Source: Tetradesmus obliquus
Lineage: Eukaryota > Chlorophyta > Chlorophyceae > Sphaeropleales > Scenedesmaceae
NCBI GenBank assembly: GCA_030272155.1
Contig: CP126204.1
Span: forward strand, 310,001-374,000
Reading direction: 5' to 3'
Length of the DNA: 64,000 nucleotides
Numbering within the stretch: position 1 is the first letter of the stretch; each line of letters begins with the position of its first letter. The notes under the pieces are model-generated. The model did not search any database. It saw nothing but the letters and a program-made list of their open reading frames with translations, and was not told the origin of the DNA. Both the position numbers and the translations under genes were made by a program. Shown one piece after another: positions 12,041 through 22,400 of this stretch.

Positions 12041-13216
12041 CACTGCCGCAGACGTCTCCGATGCGGGCAATGGCGGCCAGATCCTGATGGACGAGGCCAC
12101 CTGCCTGCGCAACAGCAACTTCTGAAACATCACACACTGCCTGCTGCCGCTGCTGCTGCTGCTGCTGCTGCCGCAGACGTGTCCGATGCCGGAAACGGCG
12201 GCCGGATCCTGATGAATGAGGCCACCTGCCTGCGCAACAGCGACATCTGAAACATCACACACTGCCTGCTGCTGCTGCCGCCGCCGCAGACGTATCAGAT
12301 GCCGGCAACGGGGGCCAGATCCTGATGGACGAGGCCACCTTTGCGCGCATCAAGGAGGAGCTGCACCCGCTGGGGGCTGTAGATGCCAACGGGCTCAACT
12401 ATGACAAGCTTGCGCAGCGCACCTCGCTCTGGCAGCTGCTGTGCCTGGGCACGCTGTGCAGCTCGCGGTGAGTTGTGCTGCGTGCTGTGCAGCGCTGGTT
12501 GTTGAATTTGCTGTAGTTCCCTGCAAGGGATGCTCTGTTTGCATGCAAAACTTGTGTGTACGCACAGACAACTGGTTCATGTGAACTCTGTCGCGCTGCA
12601 ACAATCAACAGCGCACGCGCACGCTTGCCGCCAAAACCTCACGTGACATGCTGGGCGGGGCAGTGGTGCAGTTGAAACACGACCCCCACTTCGTACTCAA
12701 CAGCCCTTTCACGCGTCACAACACATCCTCGCTTCCCTGTACATTGAATGATGTCCCTGCAGGCGCCACGACATGCTGGACGCTGACGAGGCAGTCGTGC
12801 TGGACATGGGCCAGTACACCCACGTGTGTATGCGCGGGCATCGGAGTTGATCACCTGAACCTTCCTGTACGTTGAACATTGTCCCTGCAGGCGCCACGAC
12901 ATGCTGGATGCTGACGAGGCGGTCGTACTGGACATGGGCCAGTACGAGGTGCCCGCGCCGCCACAAAAGGTGGCCAGCATGCGCAACGCCAACGCCTCGC
13001 TGCGCCAGTCGCTGAAGATCGCGTGGCCGCAGATGCTGACGCAGCCGCACGCCGCAGATCCTCCTGCAAGCCGCTGCTTGCAGGAAAGCGGCGGCGGCTT
13101 GCAGGAAAGCGGCGGCGGCTTGCAGGAAAGCGGCGGCTTGCAGGACGGCTACCTGCTGCAGCCCACCAGCTCGCTGCCAGGTGCCGTGCCGCTGGCATGC
13201 AGCAGCTACGGCTACG

Positions 13217-13248
<32 letters not shown>

Positions 13249-15480
13249 GGATCAGCCGGTGGCGCTGATGCCAGCGGCAATGCCACACTTGCTGCCAGGC
13301 AGCGGGTGCGGCTGGTGCAGATTCTTGCGCCGTCGCTGGTGGGCCGTGCTGCGGTGTGGGGCAACCAGCTGTCACTGAAGAGCAGCTGGGTGTGCTGCGA
13401 TGCGCCTTACTACGAGGCTCCAGGTGCGTGGTGCGGCCAGCAGAGCTGCATTGATGTTTGTGTCTTTTGCGGGCTACCTGTGAATACGTGTGACGCCCTT
13501 GGCGGTGTGTCCTGCCTCGTTGCGCGCGATTGTTTTGTCAGCATGGTTTTGTGCTGCTGTGTGGGCGCAGCGTGTCGGTGCTGAGTGCTGTGCATCGCTG
13601 CACAGCTGCTGCGTCCGAGCTGCGCCTAAGCAACGCATGTTTTTGAATACACCGCCTGCTTTGTTGTGTTGCATGTTGAGGTGTGACTAGCAGCAGGCGC
13701 CTGCGTCAACTTTTCCCTGCAGCCAACACTGTGTTTTGTGTGCTCCTTGTTTCCTATCGCTGCTGCAGGTGCTGTGGAGGCCCCACTGGGCAACGCAGTT
13801 GCAGGCCGCACCAACAGCCTGGGCACTGCCGCAGCCGCAGCGGGTGCTGCTGCGAGCTCGTTTCCGCAGCTGCAGCTGCAGCAGCAGCTGGATACATCAA
13901 CAGCAACCGGCAGCACTGGGCTGAGCCCAACTGCCTCCCTGAGCCTCAGTGCAGCAGACGCTGCTGTTGCTGCTGCCACTGACGCAGCTGGTGACGCACC
14001 CAAACACAAGTATGCTGTCGCTGCATTTGCGTCAGTGGACAGCGAGCAGCAAGCTATGCTCTGCACCTCGCCGCCAGCAGCAGCCAGCAGCTACTGGCAC
14101 CACAACGCGCCGCAGCAGCAGCTGCTCGGCCGGCAGCTGGCGGCCCCCATGCCACCTGTCACAATGGTGTTTTTAGTTGTGGAAGGTGCCAAGGTATTTG
14201 GCAAGGGGCGGCGGCCGCTGGTAAAGGAGGTGCATGCACAGCTTGCGGCACTGCTGGTGGAGGCACTCAAGCACACTCAAGGAGGCTACCTGTGCAGGAT
14301 GCAGGTGCGTTTGATTTCATAAATGCTTTACCAGCAGATGGTGTGCAGTTGCGCTGGATGCAAGTGTGCGCAGATGTTGTCTCGTCCTCCCGACGCGTAG
14401 GCAGTTTGGTTTGTCTGCAGAATTGGATTATTCTGTGAGTTAGTGTTGTTTGCGACGATGAGTCGGCCGCTGGTAAAGGAGGTGCATGCGCAGCTGGCGG
14501 CGCTGCTGGTGGAGGCACTCAAGCATGTGGCTGGCGGCTACCTGGGCAGAATGCAGGTGAGCTTGATCAATGCTTTGTCTGCAGGGGTCTGATATTCTAT
14601 GAGTTGGTTATTTGACGGTGGCCAGCTGCTGGTGGAGGCACTCAAGCATGTGGCTGGCGGCTACCTGTGCAGGATGCAGGTGGGTATGAACAACCGATAT
14701 TCAAGATGTTCTGTGGTTGACAGAGCGGTGCTATGAGTGGCTGCGGCTGCAGGGAGCTGCATTGCAGCAGTCACACTACCTTGGCACCCCCCCTAGTTCA
14801 CTAAGGGTACCCCCTAGTGGTGCTGGACTGCCCATGTCACTAAGCCCTGACCTTAGTGACAAGCCCCTTAGCAGGCCAGACCTTAGTGACACCCTTAGCT
14901 GTTGGTGCTGCCACACTGCTAAGCCCCTTAGCAGGGCAGGTCAGCACCACTGGAAAAGCCCCTGTAGCGTGTCTGTTACATTCGAGTTGCTGCACAACCA
15001 TCGCTGAGACGAGGCAGGCATCCCAGCACCCATTGCAGTGGCTGCTGTCAGCACCTCCTGCCTGCCTGCTGCTGCTGCCGCTGTCATGGTGTGCTTGCAT
15101 ATTGCTTCTATTCCCGCACCGCCAGCGTCAGGTGATCATGACCTTCCGTTTTTGGTCTTGATCAATATTGTCTTTCGCTTGTCTCGCTGGCGCGAAGGCA
15201 GATTGGCGTGTCTGCAGGGCTGAGTTGTCTTTGTATTGTATGTTATGACGCTGGCGGCGCTGCTGGTGGAGGCGCTGAAGCACGTGACTGGCGGCTACCT
15301 GTGCGGGATGCAGGTGCGCTCAAGTCATGAACGTGCTTGACCAGGAGATGGTGTACAATCGTTCACACCTGTGCCGGGTGTGATTTCCGTATGCGTGCTG
15401 ACGTCACTGCTTCTAAGGCGCTCATAAGCACGGCAGTGCAACTGCACAGCCCAGCTGGCTAGAGTGCCGACCATGTGTTG

Positions 15481-15555
<75 letters not shown>

Positions 15556-17494
15556 AGGAGGGCGACCTCAAGTTAATGGTGGCCTTCAGCAGTGCCAGGT
15601 CAGCGCTGGAGTGCTGACCCATTGCTGTGCTGCTGCTGCTGCTGCTGCCGCAGGAGGGTGACCTCAAGTACATGGTGGCCTTTGCCAGTGCCAGGTCAGC
15701 GCTGGAGTGGTGCCTGCTGGTGCAGGAGGCCGCGCTGTACCTGCACTGGCCTGACAAGAGGTGCGGCGATTGCAGTGGGGCCCGAGTGTGGCAAATGTGT
15801 TGTTGCTGTGATGGTGCAGGAGGCTGCGCTGTACCTGCACTGGCCCGACAAGAGGTGCGGAACTTGCAGTGGGTTGGAGTGTGGCAAGTTTCTTGATGTT
15901 GTGATGGTGCAGGAGGCGGCGCTGCACTGGCCAGACAAGAGGTGCGGTGGCAGCGGCGGCAGCAGCTTGGCGTAGAGCTGCATGCGCCATATGCACATGC
16001 AGCTTGTCATATAAGTGCATGCGCCATATGCACATGCAGCGCTGCTACAATACATGGTGACGCCCGCTTGGGATCGCTCACATGCATGCCAAGACTAGGA
16101 AGCGTGCATGCTTACATTCTTGCTGACAATGCTATGCTTCTGCTGCTGCTGCTGCCGGCGTGGCCTGCAGCTTTGCGCGCATCCCGCAGCTGCGCAGTGA
16201 GTACGACGCCGAGGGCCAGCTGGTGTTCAGGTGCGCTGCAGGCTTGGGTTGAGCCCTGTGTTGCACAAATGCAACTGCCCTGGACATCTTGCTGCTGAAG
16301 TGGGGCTGCATGCGTGTGTTCATCCCATTGGCAATGCAATATGTACCGTAGTTTGTCACAATCAGCACCGCCTTCCGCCGGCCTGCGCACATGCATCATC
16401 AAGCATTGCTGCCGCCGCTGCTGCTGCTGCTGCTGCTGTTGCGGCTGCTGCTGCTGCCAGGGGCCCGCGCCTCAAGATGGGCGTGTGTGAGGGCGTGCCC
16501 CGCACCATCATCCCAGACCACCTGGGCAGGTGAGGCAGCACAGTTGCACACTTCAAAAGCAACTGAGTAAGGGATCTGGCAGGTGTGCATGGTAAATTTG
16601 GACCTGCTTCACGTGCACCACAGTACGAACGCTCCGCAACCCAGTTGGCATGCTTGCTGCTGCTCTGGGTGCTGCTGGTACAGCATCGTAGCTCTCTGCC
16701 AATCCACATAGCAGGTATCACGTACCATCGGCTCTGCTTCACGCGTTCTCAACCCACTGACGTTTGCCGATCAACTTTCAAAACCCTGCAGGGCCGACTA
16801 CCATGGCAGCTCCATCAACCAGGCAGCGCGCTTCATGGACGCGGGCGCACACGGCGGCCAGATCGCCTGCGAGGCTGACCTGGCAGCAGCAGTGTTTGCG
16901 GAGTGGGCACGCAGCGGCAGCAGCAGCAGCAACGCCACGCCCGGCGGCAGCAGCGCAGCTGACGAGGAGGGCGCTTCAATGGATCCAGCCGTTGTGCGGA
17001 CGGCGTCTGCGCCTGTTGCAGCAGCAGGGGGCGGTGCTGCTGCTGCTGGGTCAGGCCGTGTAGAGGACTGCATGCTGCTGGATGGTGCTGGCGGCAGTGC
17101 TGAGCTGGACGGGGAGTGTGGCGATGCAGGCGTAGGCGGGCCGTCTGTGCTGCGCAGCAACACCAGCAGGTCGCTGGACAGTGGGCTAGCACAGCTGCGC
17201 AGCACTGGCAGCAGCGAGGCCGCACAGCAGCAGCAGCAGCAGCAGGGGGCGGCTGCTGGGGCTGCAGGGTGTGTTAGGTGCACCTGCAGTGCTAGCTGTC
17301 CTGCAGACAGTATGGGTGCTTCAGGCTGCAACTGTGGAGCAGTAGCAGCAGCAGCAGCAGCAGAGGAGTGCGGCAGAGATGAACATGCAGGCAGCATGGG
17401 ATCGCCTTTTGCCACATCAGCTGACGCAGCTGCTATTGCAGCCGGTGCTGCTGCTGGCATGCCGGCCGGTTCAGCTAATGCTGTGCCTGATTGC

Positions 17495-17526
<32 letters not shown>

Positions 17527-18838
17527 GCAGCCTGCCTTGAGCGGCGAGTGCAACACCACCAGCAGCAAGGAAAGTGGCACAGCAGCAGCAGCTGCAGCAG
17601 TAGGCGGCAGCGGCAGCGGCCTTGGAAGGCGCCTGTCCCGTCTCTTTGTCAAGAGCAGCTCCACACGCAGCAGGCTCGGCCATAGCAGCACCGACATCAA
17701 GCAGCAGGAGCTGCAGCTGGCAGCAGCAGCAGCAACTGACGAGCAGCACACTGCTGCTGCTGCTGCTGCTGCTGCTGGCAAGGTCGCCTTTGCTGGGCCT
17801 GGCCATCCATCAACAGCAGCAGCGCCGCCGCCGCCGTCGGCAGCTCCAAGGTTTGGGCTGTCCGAGGTTCCACGGGTGCCTGTGGCTGTGTCTGCGCACC
17901 ACCTCGGGTCGTTCAGGTTCAAGGGCAACCCCCAGCCGCTGCAGATGGTCAATGTGATGGCAGCTAGCCTTGCAGGCAGGGCCGCATTGTTCCCTGCAGA
18001 CCCGCCGAAGGGAAAAGGCAACCGCGTGGCAGCAGGCGACGGCCTGGCTGGATCTGCTATAGCTCAGCTGCCTACACTTGCACTACAGTACAGAGCGCGC
18101 GTGCCGCATCATGTGCTGGAGCTAGTCCCTGCTACTCCGCTGGCAGGTGGGGTGGGTGCGGCAGATCGGAAAAGCTTGCTGCAAGGGCAGCTGCGCACGG
18201 CCAGCTTGCCTGTCACTCGCAGCCGTACCATGATGGCAGGGCTGCGGTGGGGCGCTGGCTCCCCTGTAGAAGATGCAACGCAGCAGCAGCAGCAGCAGCA
18301 GCAGCAGCGCGTGGAGCATGATGTAGAGGGTGGGCTAGGGTTTGGCATAGGGCTGCTGCGGCTGCCCAGCAGCAGAGCTTCCTCCTCTGGCCGGTCCTTG
18401 AGTTTCCTCATGCAGCAGCGGCACACCCCTAGCATTCCTGAGGAGCCGGGGTGGGATGCAGCAGCAGCAGGCAAGGACGTAGGGGCTACAGCACCAGCAG
18501 GGTACGCAGACACATGCGGCGTTGATGTGCGCAGCAGCACCAGCAGCAACGGAAGTGGCGGCTGGGCCAGCAGCTTAGGGGGTCTGTTTGGCGCAGGCGG
18601 CAGCCACAGCAGCAAGGCGCGGCTGGCGCAATCCTTACGCAGCCAGAGTGCAATAGTCAGCCGCCGCAGCAGCGGCAGCGGCGGCGGCTATGAGAGCGCA
18701 GGCATCGGGCCATTTGGGCGCAGCAGCGGCAGCGCACCGCATTCACAGCGTCCCAGCGCTTCTAACGGCGCAGATGTGGTGATTCCTCTGGCTGTGCTAC
18801 GGGAGCAGCACTCAGCTGCGGCCCCTGATGCTGCCTGA
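4701..18838 (+). CDS. LRR receptor-type class III adenylate/guanylate cyclase (2021 aa, 19 exons)
   Basis: Exons: 4701..5310, 5787..5995, 6348..6496, 6812..6985, 7430..7708, 8284..8419, 8838..8988, 9178..9363, 9533..9699, 10635..10740, 11005..11082, 11425..11715, 12290..12467, 12891..13423, 13769..14304, 15654..15760, 16171..16230, 16461..16529, 16792..18838. Phases close exactly. Order of parts: signal peptide (1-26, MASNVRLFLLLLSICTVAG); Cys-rich cap and leucine-rich repeats (to about 470, e.g. YLDLSRNFISGAIPEAIG); juxtamembrane Cys region; membrane span 570-592 (GLAVGGTALLLLMVMLTSL); first cyclase domain with metal Asp motif VITDIEGYS (about 623-631) and EGDSYTLVF (667-675); second cyclase domain 1211 to about 1370 with FLVVEGAK in place of the TDIEG motif, EGDLKYMVAF, and DYHGSSINQAARF (Asp1342, Asn1349, Arg1353). 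A low-complexity Ala/Ser/Gln insert of about 330 residues separates this from the cyclase tail (HHLGSFRFKG, about 1710), followed by a disordered end. It should sense an extracellular ligand and make cAMP or cGMP; which nucleotide is not clear from the sequence. Confidence 0.8.
7039..7106 (+). repeat. Echo of the 3' end of cyclase exon 4 (LRR)
   Basis: This repeats the last 23 codons of exon 4 (QLSMLDLSDNF..LTGTLPEMK) including the donor context GATGAAGTGGG. The genuine exon end is at 6985. The echo has no acceptor in front of it, so it cannot form a full exon, but its donor could compete with the true one. If intron 4 upstream of it were retained, the frame would not be kept. Confidence 0.8.
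8527..8566 (+). repeat. Echo of the 3' end of cyclase exon 6
   Basis: TTCCAGCGCTGCGCGTGCAT CAACGTGAG repeats the end of exon 6 (TTCTGGTTCCAGCGCTGCTC ATGCATCAAC, donor at 8420). The copy carries an in-frame TAG in place of the Trp codon but keeps GTGAG. A weaker trace is at about 8667-8690. Confidence 0.75.
9848..10045 (+). repeat. Two full echoes of the metal-site part of cyclase exon 9
   Basis: Segments 9858-9920 and 9983-10045 are each 63 bp. Each is preceded by CAG and followed by GT, and encodes a version of the EGDSYTLVF...AVAFCLQ segment of exon 9: EADSCTLVFHDEFDAVAFCLQ split as EADSCTLVF and DEFDAVAFCLQ, and EGDCYTLVF with DAFDAVAFCLQ. Both are phase 0-0, so inclusion would add 21 residues without a frameshift. 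The genuine exon ends at 9699. They could be alternative cassette exons or relics of duplication; splice data would decide. Confidence 0.85.
10311..10634 (+). repeat. Triplicated 105-bp unit: echoes of cyclase exon 10
   Basis: Units start at 10311, 10416 and 10521 (exact 105-bp period), and the genuine exon 10 starts at 10635. Each unit has an acceptor CAG, 44 bp encoding a version of AQLARMEVQWPEGL, then CTCAGGTGC. The genuine exon has CTCATGGAG at that place, so a one-base change creates a GT in the echoes. Units 2 and 3 are nearly identical, including 61 bp of intron. Inclusion of one 44-bp copy would shift the frame. Confidence 0.9.
11890..12250 (+). repeat. Three echoes of cyclase exon 13 (DAGNGGQI segment)
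   Basis: Copies start at 11890, 12052 and 12177, each after a CTG-rich tract ending in CCGCAG; the genuine exon starts at 12290. Each encodes a variant of D(I/V)(L/S)DAGNG(G/C)QI..(D/N)EA. The second and third copies end in an in-frame TGA (12123-12125 and 12248-12250) and would act as poison exons. The first stays open into the CTG tract at about 11978. This is the clearest case of 5' exon parts with intact acceptors being multiplied. Confidence 0.85.
11975..12038 (+). repeat. (CTG)n tract in the cyclase intron, about 20 units
   Basis: A perfect CTG run lies between the first and second exon 13 echoes and precedes the acceptor of the second. Confidence 0.95.
12763..12830 (+). repeat. Echo of the 5' end of cyclase exon 14
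   Basis: CTGCAG followed by GCGCCACGACATGCTGGACG repeats the start of exon 14 (12891) for about 55 bp with silent or near-silent changes (RHDMLDADEAVVLDMGQY), then diverges. The upstream 30 bp of intron (CCTGTACATTGAATGATGTC) is repeated as well. Confidence 0.85.
14464..15313 (+). repeat. Three echoes of the 3' end of cyclase exon 15
   Basis: Segments 14464-14556, 14626-14679 and 15251-15313 repeat the end of exon 15 (genuine end 14304). They encode versions of LLVEALKH(V/T)..GGYL(C/G)(R/G)MQ and each is followed by GT (GTGAGC, GTGGGT, GTGCGC). They have donors but no clear acceptor. Confidence 0.85.
14813..14953. mobile_element. Small palindromic insertion, MITE-like candidate
   Basis: Lying between two exon 15 echoes, this about 140-bp stretch starts CTAGTGGTGCTGGACTGCCC and ends with the near reverse complement GGGCAGGTCAGCACCACTGG. 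Inside are repeated direct and inverted CTTAGTGACA / CACTAAG and GCCCCTTAGCAGG motifs, so a long hairpin can form. This fits a miniature inverted-repeat element, but no target-site duplication was established. Confidence 0.4.
15481..15557 (+). repeat. (CTG)n tract, about 25 units, ending in an acceptor
   Basis: A nearly perfect CTG run ends in CTGCAG, immediately before an exon 16 echo. It acts as the 3' end of an intron-like unit. Confidence 0.95.
15558..15653 (+). repeat. Echo of the 5' end of cyclase exon 16
   Basis: After a long CTG tract ending in CTGCAG, 15558-15615 repeats the start of exon 16 (genuine start 15654): EGDLKLMVAFSSARSALE then TGC TGA, an in-frame stop. A second short CTG tract at 15630-15653 leads into the genuine acceptor. 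Confidence 0.85.
15814..15947 (+). repeat. Two echoes of the 3' end of cyclase exon 16 (93-94 bp period)
   Basis: The end of exon 16 (GTGCAGGAGGCCGCGCTGTA..., ending in CCTGACAAGAG before GTGCGG) recurs at 15814 and 15907. Each copy keeps the AAGAGGTGCGG donor context. The period of about 93 bp includes 50 bp of intron. Confidence 0.85.
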
Positions 18839-18871
18839 CGGCCATGATGTAGCAGCAGCAGCAGCAGCAGC

Positions 18872-18935
18872 AGGTGTGATCCCTCTGGCTGTGCTACGGG
18901 AGCAACACTCAGCTGCCAGTGCGGCCCCTGATGCT
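18872..18935 (+). repeat. Echo of the cyclase C-terminal codons after the stop
   Basis: ATCCCTCTGGCTGTGCTACG onward repeats 18780-18833 (IPLAVLREQHSAA...APDAA) just downstream of the TGA at 18836-18838, separated by a (CAG)n tract. It is in another frame relative to the main chain. Either the gene end was duplicated, or a frameshift moved the stop upstream. Confidence 0.7.
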
Positions 18936-19059
18936 GCTGATGCCCACGATGCAGCAGCAGCAGCAGCAGCAGGGCCGTTTGGCAGCAGCGCAGCAGACAA
19001 GGGCTGGCCTGGTGGTCAGCTGCGGGCTGATGTGGAAGGCCAGCAGGAGCTTGCTGCTG

Positions 19060-19490
19060 GCAGGTAGGCTGCTGGCATGCATGTGCGCTGGTGGCTGAGC
19101 TGGCAGGCAGGCTGGCAGGGCAGGCTGCTGGCAGCTGCGCTGGCAGGCAGGCAGGCTGGCTGTTAGGTAGGCTGCTGGCATGCATGTGCGCTGGCAGGCA
19201 GGCTGCTGGCAGGCAGGCTGCTGGCAGGTAGGCTGCTGGCATGCATGTGCGCTGGCAGGCAGGCTGCTGGCAGGTAGGCTGCTGGCATGCATGTGCGCTG
19301 GCAGCTGAGCTGGCAGGCAGGCTGCTGGCATGCATGTTAACATGTGCGCTGGCAGCTGAGCTGGCAGGCAGGCTGGCAGGTGGCCTAGCCTTTAACAGGG
19401 CGAGTTTATACGCAGTAAAAGCAAAGCTGCGCACCATTAGAGCAGATGTGCGCTGGCAGCTGAGCTGGCAGGCCGGCTAGCAGGTCTGCT
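19060..19490. repeat. Minisatellite of GGCAGGCAGGCTGCTGGCAT type
   Basis: An array of variants built from CTGGCAGGCAGG, TAGGCTGCTGGCATGCATG and TGCGCTGGCAGCTGAGC. It fills the cyclase 3' flank, probably its 3' UTR. The ORFs through it read as Cys/Pro/Ala repeats and are not supported as genes. Confidence 0.85.
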
Positions 19491-22400
19491 GGCAGCAGCC
19501 CAGCCTATGCATGCAGCAACGGGTGTTTCAGACAGGCTGTGAGGCAGTGCATGGCCAGTGACCAGGGAACAAGGTTCCTGCCAGCGAGGTTGCGGTTGTG
19601 GTCGTTGCGTGTTGGCGTTTGTTAGAAGTTGGCGTGCACTGTGCTGCAATGCACGGCATTGTTAGTGTTCTTCCTTGTGAATGCGACAGAGTTGTCTGGG
19701 TGTGTCCTGTATTGGTGCAGATATGCCGCAGTAATAGTGGCGGAGTAGCGCGTAGAGGATAAGTGCACTGCACTTTGCAGGTTGCCACAGCTGTTGTGTT
19801 GATCACTGCATCCTTATGTGTGTGTTGTTTGTTGAAAGGCAGCTCTGGTGGCAAGTTCTGTTGGCATCCATCACTTATCTGAACGGTTGCCAGTGTCAGA
19901 CTGCTTGGGTTCAGTGCATCAAACATGTCTTTTTATACCACAAGGACCGGGTGCTGTGCTGCAGCAGCTTGCTGCTGTGTGTATCAAACAGAGTGTGCTT
20001 GTGTTTTTTTTAATGCAGGAACTCATGTCGACAGAAAGCAAGTACAGCAATGCAGCTGATGCTGCATGTATAAGAACGAGTTCAAAGCATGTAGTGCACT
20101 GAAAGGGCATCTTGTGATTGCCGTTTGTGCTGACTTAATGAGTAGCATACATGATGCAAGGTGAAGTCCTGCTGGTGTGTGAATTGGCTGTCGCCAGGAT
20201 GAGCTGCAACTGCATGCCCACACAACCGACAAACTGGTTTTGTGAAGCAGCAGCAGCATGCCTGCCAGTGCATGTGAGCCGCGCTTATCTGGCATGTGTC
20301 ATTCAGGGTTCAAGTTTCAAGTACTGCCTAAATGCAGGCCCTTTGGTGGCTGCAGCTGTATTGCCTGGAGAGCATGGGGCCTTCCACCTTATTCGAAAGC
20401 CTGCTGCTGAAGGTCCTATATGACTGGCTGGTGCTGCGCATACTATGCGTGTGGCACACGCTGCAACGCACTGCGCAGTGCCTGCTGTGCTGTGCCCTGC
20501 TGGTGTGAACTGTTGTTGCATGTTTAGCCTGCAGCACTTGGCCGCCAACGGCTGCCAGCTCATTGCAGTTGGTTGATGCTGCTGCTGGACATCCCCCAGC
20601 CACTGAACAGATCCAGGCGACAGGGAGGCTTGTCGTGTGCAGCAGCAACAGACTGCTTCTCTAACTGCTCTTGTAGTGAAAGAGAGAAAGTGGCCTGCTG
20701 CAGGATTTGGTGCCTGGCTTATGGAACTTCCACCATCTGGACTGCGGCGACGTCTTGTTGCAGCAGCTGCGGTTTGCCTCAATCATTGATGATCAAGATA
20801 CTCTTGGCCGATGCTGATGTCATTCGGTACCGCATTGTGACTGGTATTGCACCACAAGGCAAGCATATGGTCTTGAAGACCAAACTGTCTCTTGATATCA
20901 ATACACATTGATGTGTCCACACTGTCATGGTAACACAGGCAGCACGGCCTCTAAACATGCGGCACAGCTGTCCGCTCTACTGCTCTTACTAAGAGTAGTA
21001 AGTGTGCCAGGGAAGTCTGCAGATGTTGCCGCCGCCTAGACTGCACCAGCACGGCTCGGTGCACTAGACAGCATTGAATCACTTGAACCGCTTCAAAACC
21101 TGGTGCGACAGTCTGTCACCACGCATATGCCACATCACCATAGTCCGCCACTGCATCTGCATGCCACTGGCACCGGAGTACTGCTGCAGGCAGCCGCTGC
21201 TTCCTCGGCCGTGCAAGCCTGCATTTGAGATGCAGGCGTACAGATCAGGGTGAGCACAGCTTGCGAGGCTTCATGCAGCCATCGCCACCCACACATTGGT
21301 TGCATGAAGTAACATAACGTAATGTAACGTAACGTAGTATTGGCATGCAGGAGGGCTTGCGGTATACGCTGTTCTCGCCCTGACCACTACGCCTGCGACT
21401 CAAATGCACGCTTTCACAGCCACCACAATGGTGCTGCAGATAATGCTGCTGATGCTGTGCCACCAACAGTGTAGCACATGCTGTGTGTGATGTTCCGCAG
21501 CTGCTAGGTCATTGCAAACCGACCCAGTTGTATGCTGTTTGTGGCTTGCGTACACAAGTAAATAAAAGGAATGAGCATGACAGCATGGCAACAAAACACC
21601 TAACACAACAGAAGTTGCCAGGTGGATGAAGATGGTATTGTACAAGCTGGTGACGTGCCAGCCGCATGTTCAGGCTGGCAGGCTGGCAGGCTGGCACGGC
21701 AAAGCTATGCCAGTGCACTTCGCTGGATACGCAACCATGTTGGTCTCCAGCAAGGCAAAGGAATGTGGAAAACAACTGCATATATGGGGCAAAGGAATGT
21801 GGAGGGCTGTGGTTTTGTGGCATAGTGCCCCCACAGCCCTCCTGAGGCCTTGACGCAACAAAACATGTGGGGAATGCATGCAGCATCCGTAAATAAGCAT
21901 GAGCAAATAAATGTGAGTGTGAAGTAACATACGTAACATGCTTGACCAACTATCACTCAGACGAGCGCTCCAAAGTTGAATCACCATACTGTGACGGTGT
22001 AGCAGCGCGTAGGTTGGCTGCCTGGGCTCCGGCCTCATGCGCGAGGGAAAAGCACACATAGAAACAATGCACAAGGAAGATGCACATGAAGGATGCACAA
22101 GCAATGCAGGAGCATAGTAATGCTTCGAACCAGATGTCGCGACACACAGTGTTGTGTGTGGAGCACTGGCATACGTGATCCAGCAGCTTCACACATAAAC
22201 CGAATACAGTAGGTGAAAGGCATCCAGGGTATGTCCCCCCCATTAACATGCACAACCAGCCACTGTGGAGTCCAGCAAGTGGCGCTCTCAAACAGAAAAG
22301 GAAGACTCAAGGAATGCAAGACGATCCAAGCGGATGCAACACATGACAAATAACATCTCCTCTTCAGCTGTGCTGAAGAGCTGCGCCACCAAACTTTGGT

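Noticed and set aside
16798-18021. 407-aa open frame on the minus strand opposite cyclase exon 19
   Set aside because: It is the complement of Ala/Gly/Ser-rich repeat coding sequence and consists of Ala, Ser, Pro, Leu and Cys runs; the plus-strand frame continues a phase-consistent 19-exon gene.
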